A DNA stretch of 28,816 bases from Palsa-504 sp003136255 (lineage in GTDB: Bacteria > Actinomycetota > Actinomycetes > Streptosporangiales > Streptosporangiaceae), in NCBI GenBank assembly GCA_003136255.1, contig PLDT01000126.1, forward strand, positions 1-28,816, in the 5' to 3' direction. Numbering within the stretch: the stretch's first letter is position 1; the number at the start of each line of letters is the position of its first letter. The notes under the pieces were generated by a model. It was given only the letters and a program-made list of their open reading frames with translations, searched no databases and was not told the DNA's origin. The position numbers and the translations under genes were made by a program. This document shows positions 1 to 7,446 of the stretch, in pieces.

Positions 1-1777
1 CGCGGCCGACGCTGGCCCCGCGGGCGGGGGGCAGGCCGGGTTGCAGGTCGACAGCCATGCCGGCCCGGCGTCCGCCGGGCACGCGGATTATGTCCCCGGG
101 GCGCAGCAGCGCGAGCGATCGGACCGCCTCGGCCCGGCGTGAACTGGCCCGGGCGCGGGAGAGATCGCCCTCGCGGTGCGACAGCGTCCTGCGCAGCTGT
201 GCGTACTCGGCGAAGTCGCCCTTGTCGCAGGTCATCGCCGCGGCGAGGTCGGCCATCGCCTGGCGGTTCTTGCGGACCTGCCGGGCCAGGCCGAGGACGC
301 CGCGGTCGGCCTGAAACTGCGCGAACGAGGACTCGAGCAGGGCCGAGGCCCGGGCCCGGCCGGCCCAGCCGGTCAGGTTGACGGCCATGTTGTAGGAGGG
401 CCGGAAGCTGGAGTTCAGCGGGTAGGTACGGGTGCTGGCCAGGCCGGCCACCGCGCCGGGGTCCATCCCCGGCTGCCACAGCACGACCGCGTGCCCCTCC
501 ACGTCGATGCCGCGCCGGCCGGCGCGCCCGGTCAGCTGCGTGTACTCCCCCGCGGTCAGGTTCGCGTGAGTCTCCCCGTTCCACTTGTCGAGCCTCTCAA
601 TGACCACGGTCCTGGCCGGCATGTTGATGCCGAGCGCGAGCGTCTCGGTCGCGAACACGGCGCGGACCAGCCCGGCGGCGAACAGCTCCTCGACCACTTC
701 CTTGAAGGCGGGCAGCAGGCCGGCGTGGTGCGCGGCGATGCCGCGACGCAGCCCGTCGAGCCATTCGCCGTAGCCGAGCACGGTCAGGTCCTCCGGCGGG
801 ATGTCCGCCGTGCGCCGCTCCGCGGTCTGCTGGATCACCTCGGTCTCTTCGGGCGTGGTGAGGCGGAGTCCGGCGGCCAGACACTGCTGGACCGCCGCGT
901 CGCAGCCGGCCCGGCTGAAGATGAACGTGATCGCGGGCAGCAGGCCGCTGGCGTCCAGCCGGGAAATCACCTCGGGCCGGTAGGGCGGCGTGAACCGGCG
1001 CGGCCGCCTGCCGCCACGGCCGGGCCGGTGCGGGGCCTTGCGCTCGATCCAGGTGTCGCGCTGGGCCACCCTGAGCAGTTCGGAATTGACGCGGGTGTGG
1101 TCGTCGTCGGTGAACAGGTCGTAGAGCCGGTTCCCGGCCAGCACATGCTGCCACAGCGGCACCGGTCGGTGCTCGTCGACGATGACCGTGGTGCCGCCGC
1201 GCACCTGGTCCAGCCACTCGCCGAACTCCTCGGCGTTACTCACCGTCGCGGACAGCGCCACCACCCGCACCGACTCGGGCAGGTGGATGATCACTTCCTC
1301 CCAGACCGCGCCGCGGGACCGGTCGGCCAGGTAGTGCACCTCATCCAGCACCACGTAGCCGAGGCCGGACAGCGTCGGCGAGCTGGTGTACAGCATGTTC
1401 CGCAGCACCTCGGTGGTCATCACCACCACCGGCGCGTCGCCGTTGATGCTGTTGTCCCCGGTGAGCAGGCCCACCGTGGCGTGGTCATAGCGGCGCACGA
1501 GGTCGGTGTACTTCTGGTTGGACAGCGCCTTGATCGGCGTGGTGTAGAAGCACTTGCGGCCCTGGGCCAGCGCCAGGTGCACGGCGTACTCGCCGATCAC
1601 GGTCTTGCCCGAGCCGGTGGGCGCGGCCACCAGCACGCCGCTACCCGCGCCGAGCGCCCAGCAGGCGTCCACCTGAAAGTCGTCGAAGTCGAAATCGTAG
1701 AGCGCGCGGAAGGCGGCGAGCTCTGGGTCAGACTGCCGTTCGCGGGACGCGGCGTACCGTTCCGCCGGAGTAGTCAT
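1..1777 (-). CDS. helY: HelY-like DEVH-box superfamily 2 helicase (Ski2/Mtr4 type), 3' end beyond window
   Basis: The gene runs off the left edge, leaving about 592 N-terminal codons of a protein that is usually around 900 residues in this family. Helicase motifs appear in order: Walker A APTGSGKT (residues 52-59), motif Ia TTPIKALSNQK (79-89), DEVH (145-148), SAT (176-178) and motif VI QLTGRAGRRG (about 409-418). This DEVH and motif VI combination is typical of the actinobacterial HelY branch of Ski2-like RNA helicases, cytosolic ATP-dependent unwinding enzymes presumed to act on structured RNA. The ATG at 1777 has no Shine-Dalgarno sequence, but a TAGGCT -10-like box ends 7 nt before it, so the mRNA may be leaderless. 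It is the last gene seen in the pafB-pafC-tatA-tatC-helY order conserved in actinobacteria. No frameshift is apparent. Confidence 0.93.
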   Translation of the reverse strand, partial: MTTPAERYAASRERQSDPELAAFRALYDFDFDDFQVDACWALGAGSGVLVAAPTGSGKTVIGEYAVHLALAQGRKCFYTTPIKALSNQKYTDLVRRYDHATVGLLTGDNSINGDAPVVVMTTEVLRNMLYTSSPTLSGLGYVVLDEVHYLADRSRGAVWEEVIIHLPESVRVVALSATVSNAEEFGEWLDQVRGGTTVIVDEHRPVPLWQHVLAGNRLYDLFTDDDHTRVNSELLRVAQRDTWIERKAPHRPGRGGRRPRRFTPPYRPEVISRLDASGLLPAITFIFSRAGCDAAVQQCLAAGLRLTTPEETEVIQQTAERRTADIPPEDLTVLGYGEWLDGLRRGIAAHHAGLLPAFKEVVEELFAAGLVRAVFATETLALGINMPARTVVIERLDKWNGETHANLTAGEYTQLTGRAGRRGIDVEGHAVVLWQPGMDPGAVAGLASTRTYPLNSSFRPSYNMAVNLTGWAGRARASALLESSFAQFQADRGVLGLARQVRKNRQAMADLAAAMTCDKGDFAEYAQLRRTLSHREGDLSRARASSRRAEAVRSLALLRPGDIIRVPGGRRAGMAVDLQPGLPPARGASVGR

Positions 1778-1784
1778 AGGTTAA

Positions 1785-1790
1785 AGCCTA
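1785..1790 (-). promoter_or_regulatory. Candidate -10 box (TAGGCT) for helY, leaderless
   Basis: TAGGCT fits the actinobacterial TANNNT -10 pattern. It ends 7 nt upstream of the helY ATG (1777), where transcription would be expected to begin. No convincing -35 is visible. helY could also be read through from tatC, 35 bp upstream. Confidence 0.4.
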
Positions 1791-1812
1791 GGTCGTGAAC
1801 GGACCCCGGCCG

Positions 1813-2727
1813 TCAGTTGAACCGGTTGCGATTCTCTGTGTCGTCCAGCTCGATCGGGGACACCTCATCGTCGGCCAGGCCTGCGTAAGGGTTGGGATGC
1901 AGGCGGGCCCGGCGGCGGTCGTTGGACCACACGATGAACTCGGCCACCTCGACCAGGGCCACGCAGGCACCGCCGAGGATCAGCATGGTGATCGGGTCCG
2001 GGCTGGGGTTGGCGATGCCAGCGACCAGGAACACCGCGAAGATCATCACCCGGCGCCACTTCTTGAACGTGGCGTGGCTCAAGATTCCGGCCAGGTTCAG
2101 CATGACGATGATCAGCGGCAGCTCGAAGGACAGCCCGAAGGCGAGTTCCATCGTGATCACGAAGCTGAGGTACTGATCGAACTGGATCAGGTTCGAGACC
2201 CCGCCCGGCGTCAGGTGCAGCAGGTAGTCCATGGTCCGGGTGAGCGACCAGTAGGCCAGCGTGACGCCGATGGCGAACAGCGGGATGGCCGAGCCGAGGA
2301 AAATATAGGTCCAGCGCTTCTCCTTGGCATACAGGCCGGGCGCGACAAAAGCCCACAGCTGATACAGCCAGACCGGGGCACTGAGCAGCACCCCGACGAT
2401 GAACGCGACCTTCACCCGCATGTAGAACGGGTCAAGAGGGCCGTCTAGGACCAGCTTGTCGACCCCGAGCGTCTTACAGCCCGTATGACCGCTGACCACC
2501 GCCGCGCACAGCGGCCGCTCGATGATATGAAACGCCCACTGGAAAAAGACGAACCCCACGGCCATCCCCGCGGCCAGCGCCAGCGCCATCTTCACGACGC
2601 GGTTGCGGAGCTCCCGGATGTGATCCATCAGGGGCATCCGCCCCTCCGGGTTCTGCTGCCGCTGCGACTGAACAAAGCGCTCGCCGACGATGCGAGCACC
2701 TTGTACAGCGGCGGGGAGTTTCGCCAT
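1813..2727 (-). CDS. tatC: Sec-independent protein translocase subunit TatC
   Basis: This is the polytopic receptor subunit of the twin-arginine translocation system. It recognises folded cargo with RR signal peptides at the cytoplasmic membrane and works with TatA. The 304-residue product has the family layout: cytoplasmic N-terminus with MPLMDHIRELRNR (31-43, including the conserved Glu39), six hydrophobic segments, and the first cytoplasmic loop motif FVAPGLYAKEKR with its conserved Glu. SFELPLIIVMLNLAG is also typical. An internal ATG at 2637 has an excellent GGAGG 5 nt upstream and would give a 274-residue protein. I kept the upstream ATG because NPEGRMPL, which spans that site, is conserved in other actinobacterial TatC proteins. 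The gene lies 27 bp after tatA and is probably co-transcribed with it. Confidence 0.95.
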   Translation of the reverse strand: MAKLPAAVQGARIVGERFVQSQRQQNPEGRMPLMDHIRELRNRVVKMALALAAGMAVGFVFFQWAFHIIERPLCAAVVSGHTGCKTLGVDKLVLDGPLDPFYMRVKVAFIVGVLLSAPVWLYQLWAFVAPGLYAKEKRWTYIFLGSAIPLFAIGVTLAYWSLTRTMDYLLHLTPGGVSNLIQFDQYLSFVITMELAFGLSFELPLIIVMLNLAGILSHATFKKWRRVMIFAVFLVAGIANPSPDPITMLILGGACVALVEVAEFIVWSNDRRRARLHPNPYAGLADDEVSPIELDDTENRNRFN

Positions 2728-2754
2728 TAGCTGCTGCTTCCCGCGATTAGGACC

Positions 2755-3117
2755 CTAGGTGGGCTGCTGGGTGCGCTGCGGCTCCGACGGCACCCCGACC
2801 GGCGCGGCGTCCATGGCGGACGCCCGCTGCAGATCACGGATCTGCTGTTGCAACGCGTCGATCTGGCTCTGCTGCTCTGCTGGTGCCACCACCGGGGCCG
2901 GCGTGAGCTGGGCCGACGGGAACTGGGCCTCCGGCATGCCACCCCTGTCGGCCGGCGCGTCCTCGTGGTGCAGGTCGCTGACCTCGGTCTTCAGGATGCG
3001 CATGGATTTGCCGAGCGAGCGCGCCGCGTCCGGCAGCTTCTTCGAACCAAACAGCACGATCAGCACGACGGCGACGATCAGCACCTTCCAGGGGCTGTCG
3101 AAAAGATCACCAATCAT
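2755..3117 (-). CDS. tatA: Sec-independent protein translocase subunit TatA
   Basis: TatA oligomerises to form the pore-like or membrane-thinning part of the twin-arginine translocase. The 120-residue protein has one N-terminal transmembrane helix (about 8-23), the hinge FGSKKLPDAARSLGKS (23-38) with the conserved Phe-Gly and an amphipathic helix, then an acidic and proline-rich tail. The tail contains a glutamine-rich stretch, QQSQIDALQQQIRDLQ, that could form a short coiled coil; most TatA tails are less ordered. The ATG at 3117 follows AGAGGA by about 5 nt. The gene is 27 bp before tatC and about 100 bp after pafC, with its own candidate -10 box in that gap. Confidence 0.95.
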   Translation of the reverse strand: MIGDLFDSPWKVLIVAVVLIVLFGSKKLPDAARSLGKSMRILKTEVSDLHHEDAPADRGGMPEAQFPSAQLTPAPVVAPAEQQSQIDALQQQIRDLQRASAMDAAPVGVPSEPQRTQQPT

Positions 3118-3158
3118 GTCCGTCCTCTGTAGCTGGGAGACATCGTTTCTCGGGGCCG

Positions 3159-3164
3159 AGTCTA
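3159..3164 (-). promoter_or_regulatory. Candidate -10 box (TAGACT) for tatA-tatC
   Basis: TAGACT fits TANNNT and would place the transcription start near 3152, giving a leader of about 35 nt that contains the tatA Shine-Dalgarno sequence. No clear -35 is seen. It lies in the 99-bp gap between pafC and tatA, the largest gap in this part of the cluster. Confidence 0.3.
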
Positions 3165-3216
3165 CACGCAGGTCCCCGGCGGAGACAGTTTGCGCCCAGG
3201 TCGGCCAGTAGCGGCT

Positions 3217-4191
3217 TCACACCACGTAATTCGCAACCGCCGCCGCAGCGGATTGGTGGATTTCTGCCACCAGTGCGGGAGGGGAGATGACCCGGCCGTC
3301 CTCGCCCAGCTGCAGCGCCAGCCGCCGCACCCACCCGGTATCCGGGGTACGCAGGACCACCCGCTGGCGGCCGTCGGCCAGGTCGGAGATCGACTCGCAC
3401 GGGTAGTACTCCGCCACCCACCGCCCGGCCACGGACAGCTCGAGCTCCACCCGGACGTCCTGCGGTGACGGCCGGAACAGACCCTCGTCCAGGTCCACCG
3501 GCTGGGCCTCGGCGGGCGGCTCGGCGGCCACGTCGAGCACCTCGAGCTCGAGCACCCGGTCCAGCCGGAACAGCCGCATCGCCTCGGCGCGCCAGCACCA
3601 GCCCTCCAGGTACGGCCGCCCCTCCACCATATGCAGCCGCATCGGGTCGACGTCGCGTTCGGTGGCCTCGTCCCGGCCGGGCACGTAGTACCGCAGGTGC
3701 AGCCGCCGCCCGGCCGCGATGGCGGCGCGGATCCGGATGGCCAGCTTCTCGGACCCGTCGTCGGGGAGGTCGACCTGCACCGCGACCTGGGCGCTGACCG
3801 AGGCGGCTTCCCCGGCCGCGGCCTCCAGCTTGGCGATCAGCCGGGACAGGGCCGACCGGTCCTGGTCCCCGTCCCCCGGCATCTCGGCCAGCATCCGGAG
3901 CGCCACGAGGAGCGCGCTGGCTTCGTCGACCGTGAGCCGCAGCGGGCGGCCCATGGATTCGGCCTGGCTGACCACGATCTCGCCGCCCTCATAGGACAGG
4001 TCGATCGGGCAGTAGGGGTCGGGGGCGCGCAGCTCCACGCACCACAGCAGGTTCAGGTCGTCGACCAGCTCGCGCTCACTGACCCCGAAGGCCGCCGCCG
4101 TCTCGGCCAGCCCGACCACCTTCCTGCTGACCACGTACGGCACCAGGGCCAGCAGCCGCTGCAGCCGCTCCGTCGAGGTGATCGCGCTCAT
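3217..4191 (-). CDS. pafC: WYL-domain transcriptional regulator PafC
   Basis: PafC pairs with PafB to form a transcription activator that controls a RecA/LexA-independent part of the DNA-damage response in mycobacteria. The 324-residue protein has an N-terminal winged helix-turn-helix (about 1-60) followed by a WYL domain. The WYL signature appears as GRPYLEGWC (191-199), then RLFRLDRV, with a conserved C-terminal extension that ends in a run of Ala and Val. The Trp of the name-giving triad is Pro here, a common variant. The start codon at 4191 overlaps the end of pafB in an ATGA arrangement, so the two are translationally coupled. Despite the name, the Paf link to the proteasome is mainly one of gene neighbourhood. 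Confidence 0.92.
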   Translation of the reverse strand: MSAITSTERLQRLLALVPYVVSRKVVGLAETAAAFGVSERELVDDLNLLWCVELRAPDPYCPIDLSYEGGEIVVSQAESMGRPLRLTVDEASALLVALRMLAEMPGDGDQDRSALSRLIAKLEAAAGEAASVSAQVAVQVDLPDDGSEKLAIRIRAAIAAGRRLHLRYYVPGRDEATERDVDPMRLHMVEGRPYLEGWCWRAEAMRLFRLDRVLELEVLDVAAEPPAEAQPVDLDEGLFRPSPQDVRVELELSVAGRWVAEYYPCESISDLADGRQRVVLRTPDTGWVRRLALQLGEDGRVISPPALVAEIHQSAAAAVANYVV

Positions 4192-5153
4192 GCCAGGACC
4201 CCCTTGAGGCGGGCGATGACGGCTTCGCGCAGGTCGGGCGGGTCCAGGACCACCGCGTCGGGGCCGAAGCGGGCGGCGTAGTCGGCGAACGACCCCACGT
4301 CGGCGAAGCGGATCGTGACCAGATCCCAGCCCGGCGGCCCGGCTTCGTCGGCGCGCACCGAGACGGCGTGCTGGCGCAGGCCGACACCAGCCCCGGACCG
4401 GACCCGCAGGACGGCGCTATGCTCACGCGCGGGCGCCGAATCCCAGTCCCGGACCAGCTCGCGTACATCGGCGCCGTCCGGCACGGTCACGCTGCCCGGC
4501 GGACCGCAGAACTTCACCGGCCCCGCGATCCGGCCGAGCCGGAACACCCGGGTGTCATCGCGCCCGCGATCCCGGCCTGCCACGTACCAGCGGCCGTGCC
4601 GGTTCACCACGCCCCACGGCTCGAGTTCACGACGCTGCGCCTCGCTCCGGCCCGCCCCCCGGTAACTGAACGTCACCGGCCTGCGATCCCTGACCGCCTC
4701 CCAGAGCGGGCCGAAGGCCGGCTCGGGCGGGCCCAGCCGGGGCTCGATGGCCTGCGCCACGGACTGCTCGTTTCCCCCGTCCATGCCGGCCGCCCGCAAC
4801 TTCATCAGCGCTCCCGCGGCCGCGCCGGCCAGCTCGGCCCGCTGCCAGACCCGCGCGGCCAGGCCGAGCACCGCCGCCTCGTCCGCCTCGAGCCGCAACT
4901 CGGGCAGCTCGTAGGCCTGCTGCCGGACTCGGTAACCGGGGTCGTCGTCGAACGGGTGGTTGAGGCCGGTCTCCAGGGGCACGCCGAGGTCGCGGAGGTC
5001 CTCCTTGTCCCGCTCGAACATCCGCTTGAATAGGTCGTCCTGCTCCGGATACCCGGGTACCGCCTGCCTGATCTGGTCCGCGGTGAGGTAGCGCCCGGTG
5101 GACAGGAGGCACACGACAAGGCCAAGCAGCCGCTCGGTCTTGCGCTTCGACAT
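4188..5153 (-). CDS. pafB: WYL-domain transcriptional regulator PafB
   Basis: PafB is the first member of the PafBC pair. The 321-residue protein has an N-terminal winged helix-turn-helix (TADQIRQAVPGY near 24-35, then an FKRMFERDKEDLRDLGV segment) and a WYL domain with GRWYVAGRD at 187-195 and VFRLGRI at 203-209. The ATG at 5153 follows GGAGG by about 4 nt. A TAGCCT -10-like box lies at 5184-5189, giving a leader of about 24 nt. PafB and PafC are only distantly alike, so this is an old tandem pair rather than a recent duplication. The gene is divergent from the DUF3866 gene, with 78 bp between the starts. Confidence 0.92.
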   Translation of the reverse strand: MSKRKTERLLGLVVCLLSTGRYLTADQIRQAVPGYPEQDDLFKRMFERDKEDLRDLGVPLETGLNHPFDDDPGYRVRQQAYELPELRLEADEAAVLGLAARVWQRAELAGAAAGALMKLRAAGMDGGNEQSVAQAIEPRLGPPEPAFGPLWEAVRDRRPVTFSYRGAGRSEAQRRELEPWGVVNRHGRWYVAGRDRGRDDTRVFRLGRIAGPVKFCGPPGSVTVPDGADVRELVRDWDSAPAREHSAVLRVRSGAGVGLRQHAVSVRADEAGPPGWDLVTIRFADVGSFADYAARFGPDAVVLDPPDLREAVIARLKGVLA

Positions 5154-5183
5154 GAACCCTCCAAACCCCCTGCGGGTGGCTCC

Positions 5184-5189
5184 AGGCTA
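5184..5189 (-). promoter_or_regulatory. Candidate -10 box (TAGCCT) for pafB-pafC
   Basis: TAGCCT matches TANNNT and predicts a start near 5177, upstream of the GGAGG of pafB. No recognisable -35 is present. It shares the short divergent region with the candidate promoter of the DUF3866 gene. Confidence 0.35.
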
Positions 5190-5218
5190 TTGTCTCGCAA
5201 GCAGTGCTGCGCTGCGCC

Positions 5219-5224
5219 TAAGCT
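5219..5224 (+). promoter_or_regulatory. Candidate -10 box (TAAGCT), leaderless DUF3866 gene
   Basis: TAAGCT ends 7 nt before the GTG at 5232, so transcription would begin on or next to the start codon. No Shine-Dalgarno sequence precedes that GTG, which fits a leaderless transcript. No good -35 is seen. Confidence 0.35.
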
Positions 5225-5231
5225 GCCCGGC

Positions 5232-6371
5232 GTGATCACATGGCGGAACGGCACGGTCAGCGGGACGCGGCGGGAGTGGCCGGGCGCGGTCGAGCTTGAC
5301 GTGTCGGTGGACGGGACGCCGCCCCGACGAGTCCGGGCGCTGGCCTACCCCCTCCTCACCGGGCTCCCCCGGGCCGGTGACCGGGTCCTGCTGAACACCA
5401 CGGCGCTCGATCTCGGGCTCGGCACCGGCGGGTACGCCCTGGTGGTCGCGATCCCCGACCGCCTGCCGCCCGACTCCGGGCTCGGCGGCCACCTGGTCAA
5501 GGCCCGCTACACCCCCCTGCAGACGACCGTGGCCGGCGCCGACGAGCAGGGGTCTGCGCACTACGACGTGCTCCGCGACGCGGACGACGTCGCCGGGATG
5601 CCGGTCGTGGTGGCCGACCTGCACTCCGCTCTCCCGGCCGTGCTGGCCGGCGTCTTCGATGAGGCCGAACGGACCGGTGGTGGCAGCCGTCGGCCTCGTG
5701 TCGTCTACGTCATGCAGGACGGCGGGGCTCTGCCGGCCTGGTTCTCCCAGACCTGCGCGGCGCTCAAGGACGCGGGCTGGCTGGTGGCGACCGTGACCAC
5801 CGGGCAGGCGTTCGGCGGGGACCTGGAGACGGTGACCGTGCATACCGGATTGCTCGCCGCCCGGCACGTGCTCGGCGCCGACGTCGCGGTGGTCGCGCAG
5901 GGGCCGGGCAACCTCGGGACCGGGACCCGGTGGGGTTTTTCCGGGGTGGCGGCGGGCGAGGCGGTCAACGCCGTCGCCGTGCTGGGCGGACGCGCGGTGG
6001 CCTGTCTGCGGGTGAGCGAGGCCGACCCGCGAGAGCGGCACCGGGGTATCTCGCATCACAGCCTGACCGCGTACGGCCGGGTAGCGCTGGCCCGGGCGGA
6101 TGTCGTGGTTCCCGGCCTGCCCGGGCCGTTCGGCGCCCAGGTCGCGGCCGAGGCGGCCGAGCTGGGCCAGCGGCACGCGATCATCACCGTGCCCGTCGAC
6201 GGTCTGGAGGCGGCGCTGCGGGCCAGCCCGGCCCGGCTGTCCACGATGGGCCGGGGGCTAGCTGAGGACCTGGCCTACTTCCTCGCGGCAGCGGCGGCCG
6301 GCCGGCACGCCAGCCGCCTGCTGCGCGGGGAAACGGCCGCGGGTCCTGCTCTTCCCGCGGACCCGGCCTAA
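5232..6371 (+). CDS. DUF3866 family protein of unknown function
   Basis: This 379-residue soluble protein resembles the DUF3866 family found next to pafA and pafB in many actinobacteria. I have no biochemical role for it. It has no signal peptide or membrane helix. Visible features are an N-terminal MITWRNGTV segment, a hydrophobic VVYVMQDGGALPAWF stretch, a glycine-rich QGPGNLGTGTRWGFSG motif that could bind a phosphate-containing ligand, and a histidine cluster, RHRGISHHSL. I chose GTG 5232 over the in-frame TTG at 5190 because the protein then begins like other family members and a -10 box sits at leaderless distance. It is the only plus-strand gene in the first 10.6 kb. Its TAA overlaps the FKBP gene's stop by 4 bp in convergent orientation, leaving no room for a terminator. 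Confidence 0.8.
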   Translation: MITWRNGTVSGTRREWPGAVELDVSVDGTPPRRVRALAYPLLTGLPRAGDRVLLNTTALDLGLGTGGYALVVAIPDRLPPDSGLGGHLVKARYTPLQTTVAGADEQGSAHYDVLRDADDVAGMPVVVADLHSALPAVLAGVFDEAERTGGGSRRPRVVYVMQDGGALPAWFSQTCAALKDAGWLVATVTTGQAFGGDLETVTVHTGLLAARHVLGADVAVVAQGPGNLGTGTRWGFSGVAAGEAVNAVAVLGGRAVACLRVSEADPRERHRGISHHSLTAYGRVALARADVVVPGLPGPFGAQVAAEAAELGQRHAIITVPVDGLEAALRASPARLSTMGRGLAEDLAYFLAAAAAGRHASRLLRGETAAGPALPADPA

Positions 6372-7351
6372 GTGCTGGGCTTGAACGCGTCGATGATGTC
6401 GATCACGAAGACCAGCGTGTCCGTGCCCGTGATGCCGGCCTGGGATGCCCCGGTGGTCCCGTAGGCGTCCTTCGGCGGAATGACGAGCATGACCCGGCTG
6501 CCCACGGTCTGGCCCGCCAGGCCGGTGTCCCACCCGGTGATCACCTGCTCCGGTGAGGCGCCGATGACGAAGCCGAACGGGGAACCAGTCGTCCAGGAGG
6601 AGTCGAAGACCTTCTTGGTCCGCCAGATGTAGCCGGTGTACTGGGCGACGACGTACTGGCCCTTGACCAGCTTCGGGCCGCTGCCCTTGATCAGCGTCGT
6701 GGTGACCAAGCTGGTGGGCGCCTTGTTGGCCGGGATCGTGATCGTCGGCGCGCTGCCCGGATGGGCCGTGACCGTCGGCAGGCTACCGCCGCCGTTGGAT
6801 TCCTGGGTGCCGGACGCGGACGCGGTGTCGGCGTAGGACTTGAGCACGTCGATGACGAAGACCAGCGTGGTGCTGCCGGTGATGCCGAGCTGGGAGTTCC
6901 CCGAGGTGCCGTAACCGTCCGCGGGCGGTATCACCGCCAGGACCCGGCTGCCGACCTTCTGGCCGATCAGCGCGGTCTCCAGGCCAGGCAGCATGGTGCC
7001 GCCGATCACCGTCGGGTTCTCGGTAAAGGTGTTCGCCTTCAGGGAGGAGCTGGTCCCAGACCAGAAATACAGGACGAAGTTCGCCGCCATGGCGTCCGCC
7101 TTGGTCACAGTGGAGCCAGTGCCCGAAATCACCGTCTTGACGGTGAGCTTGTTGTTCGCTTTAAGCTTCGGGATCTTCACCACGGGCGTGGCGCCGAACG
7201 TACCGGCCACCGTCACGGACGCGTTCGCGTTCGCGCTGACGGCGCCGCTCGAACTCGAGCTTGCGCTCGCGCTCGGCTTTGAGGAGCCGCAGCCGACGAT
7301 GGCCAGGCAGACCAACAGGGGAATAGCGGTAAGCGCTAGAAGGCGTCGCAT
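6368..7351 (-). CDS. Lipoprotein with two FKBP-type peptidyl-prolyl isomerase domains
   Basis: This is a predicted exported lipoprotein that would assist protein folding at the outer face of the membrane. The 327-residue product starts MRRLLALTAIPLLVCLAIVGC, with a lipobox whose Cys is residue 21, followed by a Ser/Ala-rich linker. Two FKBP domains follow, at about 65-180 and 215-323. The second keeps the family's key residues: YTGYIW, KVFDSSW, EQVITGWDTGL, AYGTTG and LVFVIDI. The first lacks the FDSS and VIxGW equivalents (SSLKANTF and MLPGLETAL instead) and is probably a poor isomerase. I chose ATG 7351 over the in-frame TTG 7363 because GAGG lies 6 nt before it. It follows pafA by 95 bp on the same strand. 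Confidence 0.9.
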   Translation of the reverse strand: MRRLLALTAIPLLVCLAIVGCGSSKPSASASSSSSGAVSANANASVTVAGTFGATPVVKIPKLKANNKLTVKTVISGTGSTVTKADAMAANFVLYFWSGTSSSLKANTFTENPTVIGGTMLPGLETALIGQKVGSRVLAVIPPADGYGTSGNSQLGITGSTTLVFVIDVLKSYADTASASGTQESNGGGSLPTVTAHPGSAPTITIPANKAPTSLVTTTLIKGSGPKLVKGQYVVAQYTGYIWRTKKVFDSSWTTGSPFGFVIGASPEQVITGWDTGLAGQTVGSRVMLVIPPKDAYGTTGASQAGITGTDTLVFVIDIIDAFKPST

Positions 7352-7386
7352 GAAAAACCTCAATGTGGAGGACGTCGGGCGCAGTT

Positions 7387-7392
7387 AGCCTA
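7387..7392 (-). promoter_or_regulatory. Candidate -10 box (TAGGCT) for the FKBP gene
   Basis: TAGGCT lies in the 95-bp gap between pafA and the FKBP gene. A start near 7380 would leave a leader of about 29 nt carrying the GAGG site. No clear -35 is visible. Confidence 0.3.
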
Positions 7393-7446
7393 CCGCGCTG
7401 GCCCAGGGGAACGGCCCATGCTTGCCCAGGGGGGAGCTTGCGGCGA

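Noticed and set aside
176..1798. 540-codon plus-strand open frame across the helicase gene
   Set aside because: The minus strand encodes clear helicase motifs; the plus frame is a high-GC codon-bias artefact.
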